The position numbers and the translations under genes are program-made. Shown here in pieces: positions 1-8,363 of a DNA stretch of 13,491 bases (within the stretch, counting starts at the first letter, position 1; each line of letters begins with the position of its first letter). The notes below the pieces were generated by a model. The model did no database searches, was not told the origin of the DNA, and saw only the letters and a list, made by a program, of their open reading frames with translations. The stretch comes from Sulfurimonas sp. (lineage in GTDB: Bacteria > Campylobacterota > Campylobacteria > Campylobacterales > Sulfurimonadaceae): the NCBI GenBank assembly GCA_026988735.1, contig JALSKR010000176.1:1-13491 (forward strand). Direction: 5' to 3'.

Positions 1-1178
<1,178 letters not shown>

Positions 1179-1205
1179 GCATATTGCTTAAGACAAAGGA
1201 CTGTA

Positions 1206-1598
1206 ATGGATACATTTAAACTTGAAATCCTAACGCCTGACGGTGAAATCTATAATGGTAAAGCTGTCAGTGTTGTTCTTCCTGGAAAAGAGGGAGAGTT
1301 TGGTGTTCTGGCAGGTCATGCATCACTAACTACATTGTTAGAAGCTGGCGTGGTAGATATCGAAAAAGAAGATAAATCAGTCGAGTCTATTGTTGTTAAT
1401 TGGGGCGTTGTTCAAGTTGATGAAGAAAAAGTTGTTATTTTGGTTGAAGGTGCTGCTGCAATTCGCGGTGAAACTGAATCTGAGATTGCGCAGGCACTTG
1501 AAGCAGCGAAAAAACTTATTAATGAAATTGCAGATTCAAGTACTGCTATCGCATCAGTATCAGCAAAAATCGAATCTGCCGCACAAAAGTTAATATAG
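1206..1598 (+). CDS. atpC: F1 ATP synthase subunit epsilon
   Basis: This 130-residue protein is the epsilon subunit of the F1 rotor stalk, which couples gamma rotation to Fo and can inhibit ATP hydrolysis. The N-terminal beta-sandwich is recognisable: MDTFKLEILTPDGEIY, then LPGKEGEFGVLAGHASLTTLL, the usual epsilon signature. The C-terminal 45 or so residues are alanine- and lysine-rich and helical (EIAQALEAAKKLINEIA), as expected for the epsilon helical hairpin. The ATG at 1206 is preceded by AAGGA at 1196-1200, five bases away, which fixes the start. It is the last gene of the atp operon. The stop is followed only 7 bases later by the first Tol gene, with no terminator visible in between. 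Confidence 0.97.
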   Translation: MDTFKLEILTPDGEIYNGKAVSVVLPGKEGEFGVLAGHASLTTLLEAGVVDIEKEDKSVESIVVNWGVVQVDEEKVVILVEGAAAIRGETESEIAQALEAAKKLINEIADSSTAIASVSAKIESAAQKLI

Positions 1599-1605
1599 TA
1601 ACCGT

Positions 1606-2172
1606 ATGATTAATAATTTAATAGATTTTTATCTAAAAAGCCACCCTGTGACTCTTGGAGTATTGCTACTGCTCTCTTTATACTTTATAGTATTGAACTG
1701 GGTGTTTTTTTACCGCTATTTTTCTCTTAATAACTGGCTTTCTCGTGAAAGTGCTTCTCTTGAATCACTTTTACTTGGAGCCACTACTGTAAATGAAAAC
1801 TCTTTTTTAAATAATTTTATAAAAACCAGTAATGTTGTTTCAAAAGAAGTTTTAGGACTCGGTATGCTTGCTGCAACAAAAGAAGCAACAAAAGGACTTT
1901 CCGTACTTTCTGTTTTTGCTTCTACTTCTCCCTTTATTGGACTTTTTGGGACCGTTGTCTCTATTTTGGATACTTTTTCGCATATCGGACAAAACAGCGG
2001 GGGTATGTCAATTATTGCAAGTGGGGTCTCCGATGCACTGGTTGCAACTGCATCGGGTATATTTGTGGCTATATTTGCCTATACATACCATCAGGTCTTG
2101 AAAAGAAACTCCTATGAGCTTATCAGTTATATCCAAATGCAAAGTGATGCGATTTTAGCACGTAAGGCGTAA
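1606..2172 (+). CDS. tolQ: TolQ/ExbB-type proton channel subunit (MotA/TolQ/ExbB family)
   Basis: This 188-residue inner-membrane protein is the pentameric stator subunit of a proton-driven motor of the TolQ/ExbB/MotA type. Three membrane segments are visible at about residues 16-36, 101-123 and 139-160. The second contains the family motif STSPFIGLFGTVVSI and the third SGVSDALVATASGIFVAI; threonines T116 and T148 fall where the family has its conserved channel-lining threonines. The ATG at 1606 has no good Shine-Dalgarno and follows atpC by 7 bases, so coupling to atpC translation is likely. Proteins at this locus in Campylobacter are often named ExbB. The direct linkage to tolB and pal makes TolQ the more likely role here, and that choice is inference from context. 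Confidence 0.9.
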   Translation: MINNLIDFYLKSHPVTLGVLLLLSLYFIVLNWVFFYRYFSLNNWLSRESASLESLLLGATTVNENSFLNNFIKTSNVVSKEVLGLGMLAATKEATKGLSVLSVFASTSPFIGLFGTVVSILDTFSHIGQNSGGMSIIASGVSDALVATASGIFVAIFAYTYHQVLKRNSYELISYIQMQSDAILARKA

Positions 2173-2176
2173 AACA

Positions 2177-2569
2177 GTGCTGTATGATTGGGAAGAAAAA
2201 CCGGAGCTCAACATTACTCCCCTTGTTGATGTGATGCTTGTACTGCTTGTTGTTTTGATGGTTATTGCTCCAAATATCATTTATGAAGAGAATATAAAAC
2301 TGCCACAGGGTTCAACATCCGAACAACTTACTAAGATTCCTCCCGTACATATAACAATAGACAAAGAAAGAAATATAAAAGTCAATAAAGACATATATCT
2401 CTTAAATGCTTTTATGGACAACTTTTCATTGTATGCAAGAAAGTTAAATAAAAAAGCAACTGTATTAATCAGTGCAGATAAACGTTTGGATTATGGTATA
2501 GTTATGTCAGTGCTTGCTGCGGTTAAACAGGCAGGTTTCACTGAGGTATCTTTAGCTACAAATGGATAA
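2177..2569 (+). CDS. tolR: TolR/ExbD-type motor subunit
   Basis: This 130-residue protein has the TolR/ExbD plan: a short cytoplasmic N-terminus, one transmembrane helix (about residues 14-33) and a periplasmic domain. The signature LNITPLVDVMLVLLVVLMV is present, and D18 matches the membrane aspartate that carries protons in TolR/ExbD. The start is GTG at 2177, four bases after the tolQ stop, with AAGG at 2164-2167 upstream. The nearby ATG at 2184 is in another frame. It is expected to sit as a dimer inside the TolQ pentamer. The gene overlaps tolA by 8 bases. The ExbD-versus-TolR choice rests on gene context. Confidence 0.9.
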   Translation: MLYDWEEKPELNITPLVDVMLVLLVVLMVIAPNIIYEENIKLPQGSTSEQLTKIPPVHITIDKERNIKVNKDIYLLNAFMDNFSLYARKLNKKATVLISADKRLDYGIVMSVLAAVKQAGFTEVSLATNG

Positions 2570-3278
2570 CAACAGTCGTTATTTTTACATAAGTGGCTTT
2601 CTGTCACTCTTTCTTTTTGCATTTTTTTTATTCTCATTTTTTTATATGATGTTTCAGGCTTCTAAAACAAAAGCATATGGGTATAAAAAAGAAAATTATA
2701 TTTCTGTTTCAATCAATGTCACAAATACAAAACATCCGGCCAAAAAGAAAAGTTCCAAAACAGTTCCCTCAAGCAAAAAAGTTGCAAAAAATGTAGATAT
2801 CAATAACCTGTTCAGTGATGTATGGACAAAGAAAATAGACAACAGTGTAAAGAAAGTCAAAAAAACTGACAACAAAAGACGAATAGAGCAGATTACAAGA
2901 AAAATCAGACCCACAAAACAAGAAGACAGAGAGTCTGTAACACAAAAGATCAGTACACTTCAGGCAAGTCATGATCCGTCAAAAAGTGAAGCAACATCTG
3001 CTGCGAATGAAGTTAATGAATATTTGGCTAAAATTCAAGATATTGTTTATCAACATTTTAATGTGCCGCAAAACAGTGAGGGCAACAGTGTAAAAACAGT
3101 CATCGAACTTGATCCTTTTGGTAAATTTATTGACTTTAGAATACTGAGTTATTCTAACAATGAAGCACTCAATGAAGAAGCAGACAGGATTAAGGAACGA
3201 TTGAAAAATGTTGTATTTCCTGTTAACCCGAAAAACAGACCGAGTAGAACGATTGTAATATTAATTTCTAAGGAGTAG
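2562..3278 (+). CDS. tolA: TolA/TonB-like energy-transducing protein
   Basis: This 238-residue protein has the three-part layout of TolA/TonB. An N-terminal membrane anchor spans about residues 8-32. A charged lysine-rich linker spans about 40-140 (for example KKKSSKTVPSSKKVAKN). A compact C-terminal domain spans about 148-238, with the pattern of a TonB/TolA C-terminal fold (IVYQHFNVP, then VKTVIELDPFGKFIDFRIL, then a helix and a final strand TIVILIS). It should carry force from the TolQ-TolR motor across the periplasm to TolB and Pal. It is much shorter than E. coli TolA (about 420 residues) because the linker is short. The start overlaps the end of tolR, and no well-placed Shine-Dalgarno is visible, suggesting coupled translation. 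TonB is the alternative name; position directly before tolB favours TolA. Confidence 0.82.
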   Translation: MDNNSRYFYISGFLSLFLFAFFLFSFFYMMFQASKTKAYGYKKENYISVSINVTNTKHPAKKKSSKTVPSSKKVAKNVDINNLFSDVWTKKIDNSVKKVKKTDNKRRIEQITRKIRPTKQEDRESVTQKISTLQASHDPSKSEATSAANEVNEYLAKIQDIVYQHFNVPQNSEGNSVKTVIELDPFGKFIDFRILSYSNNEALNEEADRIKERLKNVVFPVNPKNRPSRTIVILISKE

Positions 3279-3281
3279 ATT

Positions 3282-4532
3282 TTGAAAATATTTTTTTCTT
3301 TGTTCATTTTGATCAGCCTTGCATTTGCAGGTGATGCAACTATAGAAGTAGTGAAAAAAGCAGATTCTTTGCCTTCTTTGGCAGTTGAAGATGCATCAGT
3401 TAGTTATGATAACACATTTAAGCTGCGTTTTTTTAAAGCTTTGGTTGCAGATTTGAATGTTATTTCTCTGTTTAATGTTGACAGACATCACAGGTTCGCT
3501 GATTTTGATGATACAAATGTACTTGTCGCCAATAAAGATATGAATTATGTTTTGCGCTATAAACTGTCTGAAGATGACAACAAAGCTCTCAATATTGAAA
3601 TGACTCTGTTTCATCAAAATGAAGTAGTCTTTTCAAAACGCTACAGAGTGAATAACAAAAACATTTATATGTTTATATCGCATGCAATTGCTTATGATAT
3701 AAATGAGTTTATGGGTGAGCCTTCTGTTGGGTGGATGAAGAGAAAAGTTATATTTTCCCGTATAGTTGCGCCTAAAAAAAGTGAAATTATCATTGCGGAC
3801 TATACACTCTCTTATCAACATGTAATAATCTCAGGCGGATTGAATATCTTTCCAAAATGGGCAAACAAAGCACAAACTGCATTTTATTATACATCATTAG
3901 ACTCTTTTGAGCCTACTTTGAAATATGTTGACATTAAAACTGCAAAAGTGAAAAACATCATATCTTCTGACGGGATGATGGTATGTTCTGATGTCAGCGA
4001 AGACGGAAAAAAACTTCTGTTAACTATGGCAAGAACAGGTCAGCCGGATATTTATCTTTACAACACAGAAACAAAAAAATATAAAAGAATTACCACATAC
4101 AGCGGAATAGATGTAAACGGACAGTTTATGGGAGATGATAAAATTATTTTTATTTCATCTCGTTTAGGCTATCCCAATGTATTTTCCAAGAGACTGGACA
4201 ACGGGCTTGTGGAACAGCTGGTTTATTATGGAAAAGCAAACTCTTCATGCAGTGCGCAAGGACATTATGTAGTCTATGAAGCCCGTGAAAGCTCAAATGC
4301 TTTTAGTGCAAATACATTTAACCTGCATCTTATTTCTACAGAAACTGATTTTATTCGCAGGCTCACTGCAACAGGAGTCAATGAATTTCCAAGGTTTTCC
4401 AAAGACGGTGATGCAATTATATTTATAAAAAATTATAAATCGCAGAGTGCTATCGGCATTATTAGACTGATGCATAATAAAAACTATCTTTTTCCGCTAA
4501 AATCAGGAAAAATACAGTCTATGGACTGGTAA
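3282..4532 (+). CDS. tolB: TolB, periplasmic Tol-Pal beta-propeller protein
   Basis: TolB is the periplasmic protein that binds Pal and is released by TolA. The 416-residue product is close to the usual length (about 430 in E. coli). A signal peptide is visible (MKIFFSLFILISLAFA, cleavage likely after residue 16). A smaller N-terminal domain follows to about residue 155. Then come repeated propeller blades of the WD40-like PD40 type, seen in stretches such as SEDGKKLLLTMARTGQPDIY, DDKIIFISSRLGYPNVF and RFSKDGDAIIFI. The start is TTG at 3282, supported by AAGGAG at 3270-3275 and by the signal peptide beginning immediately there. It lies 3 bases after the tolA stop. The blades suit the six-bladed TolB fold. 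Confidence 0.93.
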   Translation: MKIFFSLFILISLAFAGDATIEVVKKADSLPSLAVEDASVSYDNTFKLRFFKALVADLNVISLFNVDRHHRFADFDDTNVLVANKDMNYVLRYKLSEDDNKALNIEMTLFHQNEVVFSKRYRVNNKNIYMFISHAIAYDINEFMGEPSVGWMKRKVIFSRIVAPKKSEIIIADYTLSYQHVIISGGLNIFPKWANKAQTAFYYTSLDSFEPTLKYVDIKTAKVKNIISSDGMMVCSDVSEDGKKLLLTMARTGQPDIYLYNTETKKYKRITTYSGIDVNGQFMGDDKIIFISSRLGYPNVFSKRLDNGLVEQLVYYGKANSSCSAQGHYVVYEARESSNAFSANTFNLHLISTETDFIRRLTATGVNEFPRFSKDGDAIIFIKNYKSQSAIGIIRLMHNKNYLFPLKSGKIQSMDW

Positions 4533-4537
4533 AGTTT

Positions 4538-4566
4538 TAAGTGTTCATCACTTATTACATTTTTTT
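4538..4566 (+). terminator. possible weak terminator or attenuator hairpin between tolB and pal
   Basis: A perfect 6-bp stem TAAGTG / CACTTA with a 5-base loop lies at 4538-4554, six bases after the tolB stop. It is followed by TTACAT and a T-run at 4561-4566. The stem is AU-rich and short and the T-run is 6 bases downstream, so it would be a weak intrinsic terminator at best. It may only trim read-through before the pal promoter. Confidence 0.4.
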
Positions 4567-4574
4567 GGTATAAT
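4566..4574 (+). promoter_or_regulatory. extended -10 promoter for pal
   Basis: The sequence TGGTATAAT is a perfect extended -10 element (TG-N-TATAAT), preceded by a T-run at 4561-4566. This is the form expected for housekeeping promoters in Campylobacterota, where a clear -35 is usually absent. Transcription would start near 4581. The pal ATG at 4605 has AAGGAA at 4592-4597, so the predicted leader is about 24 bases with the ribosome site in a suitable place. Confidence 0.75.
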
Positions 4575-4604
4575 ATATCAATTTTAAAAGCAAGGAAATA
4601 AATA

Positions 4605-5162
4605 ATGAAAAGTATAGTTCTTTCAAGTGTCGTAGCAGCACTTTTAGTTTTCAGTGGTTGTAGTACAAAAGAACCGGCAGTTGACACAAAGACTGAGGAA
4701 GTAACAGCACCGGTAGCACAAGAAGTTCAAGAAGTGATGACCGAAACTGTTACAGGTGAAAATGCTCAAATCAGTTCATCAACAAATAACATTGGCAGCA
4801 ATGAACTCAATGCAAATGCAATTGAATCAAAATTCCCTACAGTTTATTTTGATTTTGACAAGTATAACATTAGACCTGACATGCAAGAAAAAGTAGATAC
4901 TGCAGCAGAACTTGGAAAAACTACTGCAAAGTCTTTTAATATAAAACTTGAAGGTAACTGTGATGAGTGGGGAAGCGATGAGTATAACTTTGCACTTGGT
5001 CTAAGACGTGCAAACAGTGTAAAAAAAGCTTTAGTTGCTGACGGTGTTGATGCTTCTCGTATTTCTATGGTCAGTTACGGAGAGAGTAATCCTGTATGTA
5101 CTGAACACACAAGAGAATGTTGGGCTAAAAACCGTCGTGTAAATTTTAAACTTTTACCGTAA
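4605..5162 (+). CDS. pal: Pal, peptidoglycan-associated outer-membrane lipoprotein
   Basis: Pal anchors the outer membrane to peptidoglycan and is the outer partner of TolB. The 185-residue precursor has a lipoprotein signal (MKSIVLSSVVAALLVFSGC) with the lipidated cysteine at C19. A low-complexity tether spans about residues 20-75, and an OmpA-like domain about 78-185. Within that domain YFDFDKYNIRP (81-91), NCDEWGSDEYNFALGLRRA (118-136) and NRRVNF (176-181) match the family. D120 and an arginine in LGLRRA (R134 or R135) are positioned to bind the meso-diaminopimelate of peptidoglycan. Compared with E. coli Pal, GHADE is replaced by GNCDE, and two further cysteines appear at 165 and 172. This is the Omp18/Pal protein of Campylobacterota. 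The gene has its own promoter. Confidence 0.96.
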   Translation: MKSIVLSSVVAALLVFSGCSTKEPAVDTKTEEVTAPVAQEVQEVMTETVTGENAQISSSTNNIGSNELNANAIESKFPTVYFDFDKYNIRPDMQEKVDTAAELGKTTAKSFNIKLEGNCDEWGSDEYNFALGLRRANSVKKALVADGVDASRISMVSYGESNPVCTEHTRECWAKNRRVNFKLLP

Positions 5163-5171
5163 GTTTTATAT

Positions 5172-6086
5172 ATGAAAAGTAATATACGCACTTTATTACT
5201 TCTTACTTTTGTCTCTTCTTTGTCATTTGCTTCTGAACCTTCTGCGTTCGGAGCAGGTGACTTGACTGCACCAGCACCCTACGGACTTACTCAAAGTGAA
5301 AAAGTTATTTTACAAACAAAAGATACTTTGAAAAAAGTTGCCATAAATACAAAATCACAAGCCAGTAAACTTGATTCACTTCGTGAAAGAGTGGACGGTA
5401 TACAAAGTATTGTAGAAAATCTGAGTGTTCGTTCACATGAAAATAAAATAGATTTACAAAAAACAAGAGAAGAAAACAGAGTAAATATTGACAATATTCA
5501 TGAGTTTCAAACCAAACTGGCTGAAAAAGTACAGAAGAATCAAGATGAGATAGCAAAACTGCAAACTATGATCTTTGAACTTTCAAAAGTCGTAGATAAA
5601 ATGAATGCTCAGTATGTAAGCAAAGATACATTCAATACGCTTGTAAAAGATATCAATGATTTTAAAACATTGGTTGCAAAAGAGATGCAGTCGAGAAAAA
5701 ACAGTGTTAAGTCGGTAAAAATAAGCAGTGCCAAATTATATAACCAGGCAAAAGCAAACTACGATAAAAAATACTATACGAAAGCGATTCAAAATTATAA
5801 AGAACTCATTAAAAGAAAATACAAGCCTGCATATGCGCATTATATGATTGGTGAGATGAACTTTAAGAGAAAAAACTATGCAAAAGCAATTTCATACTTT
5901 AAAAAGAGTGCTTCTTTGTATGATAAAGCTTCCTACATGCCAAAACTGCTGTTACATACTGCAATAGCAATGGATAAAACAGGGGACAAGGCGCATGCAA
6001 AGGCATTTTATAATGCTGTAATCGCAAAATATCCTCATTCTCAAGAAGCAAAAGAAGCCAAAAAACGTTTAGGCTTAACTGAGTAA
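5172..6086 (+). CDS. cpoB: CpoB/YbgF-type Tol-Pal coordinator with TPR repeats
   Basis: This 304-residue periplasmic protein begins with a signal peptide (MKSNIRTLLLLTFVSSLSFA, cleavage likely after residue 20). A long polar helical region with heptad-like spacing spans about residues 42-172 and should form a coiled coil. Residues about 188-300 form tetratricopeptide repeats, seen in AKANYDKKYYTKAIQNYKEL, AHYMIGEMNFKRKNYAKAI and GDKAHAKAFYNAVIAKYP. Coiled coil followed by TPRs, directly after pal, is the CpoB/YbgF plan. In E. coli CpoB coordinates septal peptidoglycan synthesis with Tol-driven outer-membrane constriction. The coiled coil is longer than in E. coli (263 residues total there). 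The ATG is 9 bases after pal with no Shine-Dalgarno, so it probably relies on pal translation. Confidence 0.88.
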   Translation: MKSNIRTLLLLTFVSSLSFASEPSAFGAGDLTAPAPYGLTQSEKVILQTKDTLKKVAINTKSQASKLDSLRERVDGIQSIVENLSVRSHENKIDLQKTREENRVNIDNIHEFQTKLAEKVQKNQDEIAKLQTMIFELSKVVDKMNAQYVSKDTFNTLVKDINDFKTLVAKEMQSRKNSVKSVKISSAKLYNQAKANYDKKYYTKAIQNYKELIKRKYKPAYAHYMIGEMNFKRKNYAKAISYFKKSASLYDKASYMPKLLLHTAIAMDKTGDKAHAKAFYNAVIAKYPHSQEAKEAKKRLGLTE

Positions 6087-6101
6087 AATATGGTTTTCAG
6101 C

Positions 6102-6127
6102 AATAATATAGATTATTATGATAAAAT
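6102..6127 (+). promoter_or_regulatory. promoter for slyD with an overlapping AT-rich dyad
   Basis: TGATAAAAT at 6119-6127 is an extended -10 (TG-N-TAAAAT). Just upstream, at 6102-6117, is a perfect inverted repeat AATAAT-ATAG-ATTATT. Transcription would start near 6134, and the slyD start at 6152 has AAGG at 6141-6144. The dyad could be an operator or only chance in AT-rich DNA; no T-run follows it, so it is not a terminator for cpoB. Confidence 0.55.
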
Positions 6128-6151
6128 CCCAAAAAAATAAAAGGTAAAATA

Positions 6152-6676
6152 ATGGCAATTCAAGACAATCAAATTGTATCAATGGAATATGAAGTACGTG
6201 ATGGCGATCAAATCGTAGACAGTAACAAAGGCGGTGCTCCATTGGTATTTATGTTCGGAAAAGGACAAATCATTCCAGGACTCGAAAATGGAATCAAAGA
6301 TATGAATACAGGTGACAAAGCTGATATTTTAGTAAAAGCAGCAGATGCCTATGGCGAGTATAATGCAGATGCTACACAGGAAGTTCCAAAAGAGCAGTTT
6401 GCAGGAATTGATTTGACTGAGGGAATGACTCTTTACGGTCAGGGCGAAGATGGCGGAACTGTACAGGTAATAGTAAAAGAAATCAAAGATGATACTGTTG
6501 TAATTGACTTTAATCACCCTCTTGCAGGAAAAGATTTAATGTTCACTGTTGCCATTAACAATGTAAGAGATGCATCTGCTGAAGAAGCAATGACTGGTAT
6601 TCCGGAAGAAAACAAACCTTCTGGTGACGAGGGTTGTTGTGGAACAGGTGGCGGCAGCGGCTGTGGATGTAACTAA
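6152..6676 (+). CDS. slyD: SlyD-type FKBP peptidyl-prolyl isomerase with metal-binding tail
   Basis: This 174-residue cytoplasmic protein is an FKBP-family peptidyl-prolyl cis-trans isomerase of the SlyD class. The FKBP core appears as YEVRDGDQIVDSNKGGAPLVFMFGKGQIIPGLENGI (12-48), with the inserted chaperone (IF) flap at about residues 70-125 (YGEYNADATQEVP onward, ending in VIDFNHPLAGKDLMF). The C-terminus is a short Gly/Cys tail with C162, C163, C171 and C173 and no histidines. In SlyD such tails bind nickel and help [NiFe]-hydrogenase maturation, which would suit a hydrogen-using Campylobacterota species; that link is inference. It starts at ATG 6152 with its own promoter. The tail-coding DNA overlaps the start of the next gene. 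Confidence 0.95.
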   Translation: MAIQDNQIVSMEYEVRDGDQIVDSNKGGAPLVFMFGKGQIIPGLENGIKDMNTGDKADILVKAADAYGEYNADATQEVPKEQFAGIDLTEGMTLYGQGEDGGTVQVIVKEIKDDTVVIDFNHPLAGKDLMFTVAINNVRDASAEEAMTGIPEENKPSGDEGCCGTGGGSGCGCN

Positions 6677-7427
6677 ATTTCTAACTGCCTGCGAGGCTTC
6701 CTCCCAGGCTAAAAAGACAGCAACTCTTTTAAAAACACTTACGGTAAATGCACTTATAACAGGTGAACTTGGTGTTGGAAAAAAGACTTTGGCTTCTTTT
6801 ATTCTTCCGGATGCATTTATAATTGATGCATCTAACTTTGATGAGTTGCTTCTTTCTTTAGAAAACACACAAAATATCATAATCACAAATCTTGACAATT
6901 CACCCAATATAGAACGTTTGGCACAGGCTGTAAAAGAAAACAACGTAAGAGTGATAGCAACGGCCAAAGACTCTTTTTCTCACCGGGCAATTGATGAACT
7001 TTTCAGTGTGAAGTTTAATATTCCTCCTTTACGAGAGAGAATGGAAGATGTCAAAGCATTAATCGAGAAGTTTGTGAGCGAAGCCATTGTATTATTTGGT
7101 GAGTGCAGTAACTTTGACGTAAGTAATTTTAAACCTGATTTGTCTCAAAATGCCATCTCTTTAAAAAGACAGGTGATGATAAATTATTTACTTCAAGATA
7201 TTCAAGACAGTGAGCTTATGGATATTATTGAGCATTATCTTTACGACAAACTTGGCTCAAAGAGTGATTACAGAAACTATTTATATCTTTATGAAGTACC
7301 GCTTCTTAAAGCAGGTCTGCATAAGTTTAAATCACAGGTACAGTTAGCTGAAAGTTTGGGTTTAAACAGAAACACATTACGAAAAAAGATAACAGAAAAT
7401 AAAAAATATATAGAAGGAAAGATATGA
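6639..7427 (+). CDS. shortened sigma-54-activator-like protein with Fis-type DNA-binding domain
   Basis: This protein of about 262 residues (counted from GTG 6639) keeps pieces of a bacterial enhancer-binding protein. A Walker A loop GELGVGKKT is at about residues 42-50, a degenerate Walker B-like strand NIIITNLDN follows, then VRVIATAKD, then the hallmark PPLRERMED (about 129-137). A Fis-type helix-turn-helix ends the protein (QLAESLGLNRNTLRKKI, about 235-251). Only about 80 residues separate Walker A from PPLRER, against about 145 in NtrC, and no GAFTGA motif is present. It has no receiver domain. The start is uncertain: GTG 6639 has GAGGG at 6629-6633, while GTG 6624, 6648 and 6663 are alternatives. 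All overlap slyD. The end overlaps fabD in an ATGA junction. DNA binding is likely; sigma-54 activation is doubtful. Target genes are unknown. Confidence 0.8.
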   Translation: MEQVAAAAVDVTKFLTACEASSQAKKTATLLKTLTVNALITGELGVGKKTLASFILPDAFIIDASNFDELLLSLENTQNIIITNLDNSPNIERLAQAVKENNVRVIATAKDSFSHRAIDELFSVKFNIPPLRERMEDVKALIEKFVSEAIVLFGECSNFDVSNFKPDLSQNAISLKRQVMINYLLQDIQDSELMDIIEHYLYDKLGSKSDYRNYLYLYEVPLLKAGLHKFKSQVQLAESLGLNRNTLRKKITENKKYIEGKI

Positions 7428-8362
7428 AAAAAATAGCTATGATATTTGCAGGGCAGGGCTCTCAGGCCGTTGGTATGGGAAAAGATTTTTATGAAAATTC
7501 TGAAATTGCACGAGAAATGTTTGCAAAAGCCGGTGAAAGAATCGGTGTGGACTTCAAAGAAATTATTTTTGAAGAAAATGAAAAACTGGGGCAAACGGCC
7601 TATACACAGCCGGCAATTTTACTTGTTCAGATGATAGCCTACAGACTTTTCAAAGAGGCTTGTCCTGACGTTAAAGCCGAACTTTTTTTAGGACACTCTC
7701 TGGGTGAATTTTCTGCTTTATGTGCAGCAGGTGCTATTGATTATATTGATGCCGTAGAACTTGTGCACAAAAGGGGTGCTTTTATGCAAGAAGCCTGTGA
7801 AGGAAAAAATGCCGGTATGATGGCAATTGTCGGTCTTGATGACGCAAATGTGGAAAAAATCTGCAGTGATGCGCAAAATGAAGGCAAACAGGTATGGCCT
7901 GCCAACTACAACCAGGACGGACAACTTGTAGTTGCGGGAAACAAAGACGACCTGGCATCACTGGAACAGACTTTTAAAGATGCGGGTGCAAAAAGAGCCT
8001 TACTCCTAAATATGTCTGTTGCCTCACATTGTGATATATTGGCACCTGCACAGGAGCCTCTTGCCGAGCTTATGCAAGAACAGATACAAGAGAGTTTTGA
8101 GGCACCTGTAATTTCAAATGTTACTACAAAGCCGTACAGTACAAAAGCTGAAGCAGTTGATCTTTTAAGAGAGCAGCTTGTAAAACCGGTAAAATACAAA
8201 CAGTCTATTCAGGCAATAGCTCCTGAAGTTGACCTTGCCATAGAATTTGGTAACGGAGTTGTCTTAAAAGGCCTTAACAGAAGAATTGCAAAAGAGTTAA
8301 AAACACTCAATATATCAGATATGGCATCATTACAAAAAGTGAAAGAGGAAGTTTGCTCTTAA
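7424..8362 (+). CDS. fabD: malonyl-CoA:ACP transacylase
   Basis: FabD transfers malonyl from coenzyme A to acyl carrier protein, supplying the extender for type II fatty-acid synthesis in the cytoplasm. The 312-residue product is the standard length. Key residues are in canonical places: Q11 in FAGQGSQ, nucleophile S92 in GHSLGE, R117 in HKRGAFMQ and H202 in VASHCDIL. The ATG at 7424 has AAGGA at 7414-7418, and it overlaps the upstream stop by ATGA, so the two genes are translationally coupled. It is separated from other fab genes, as in C. jejuni. Identification is secure. Confidence 0.97.
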   Translation: MKKIAMIFAGQGSQAVGMGKDFYENSEIAREMFAKAGERIGVDFKEIIFEENEKLGQTAYTQPAILLVQMIAYRLFKEACPDVKAELFLGHSLGEFSALCAAGAIDYIDAVELVHKRGAFMQEACEGKNAGMMAIVGLDDANVEKICSDAQNEGKQVWPANYNQDGQLVVAGNKDDLASLEQTFKDAGAKRALLLNMSVASHCDILAPAQEPLAELMQEQIQESFEAPVISNVTTKPYSTKAEAVDLLREQLVKPVKYKQSIQAIAPEVDLAIEFGNGVVLKGLNRRIAKELKTLNISDMASLQKVKEEVCS

Positions 8363-8363
8363 T

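Noticed and set aside
2700..2972. Short minus-strand frames rich in Phe, Leu and Cys in the tolA linker.
   Set aside because: They are the complement of a lysine-rich coding stretch (AAA/AAG becomes TTT/CTT), which produces false hydrophobic ORFs.
6102..6117. The inverted repeat AATAAT-ATAG-ATTATT as a terminator for cpoB.
   Set aside because: The stem is all A-T and no T-run follows; it overlaps the slyD promoter, so it is noted there as a possible operator only.
6536..6967. A 143-codon minus-strand open frame across the slyD/regulator junction.
   Set aside because: Both plus-strand genes there have clear family motifs, and the antisense product shows no family resemblance.
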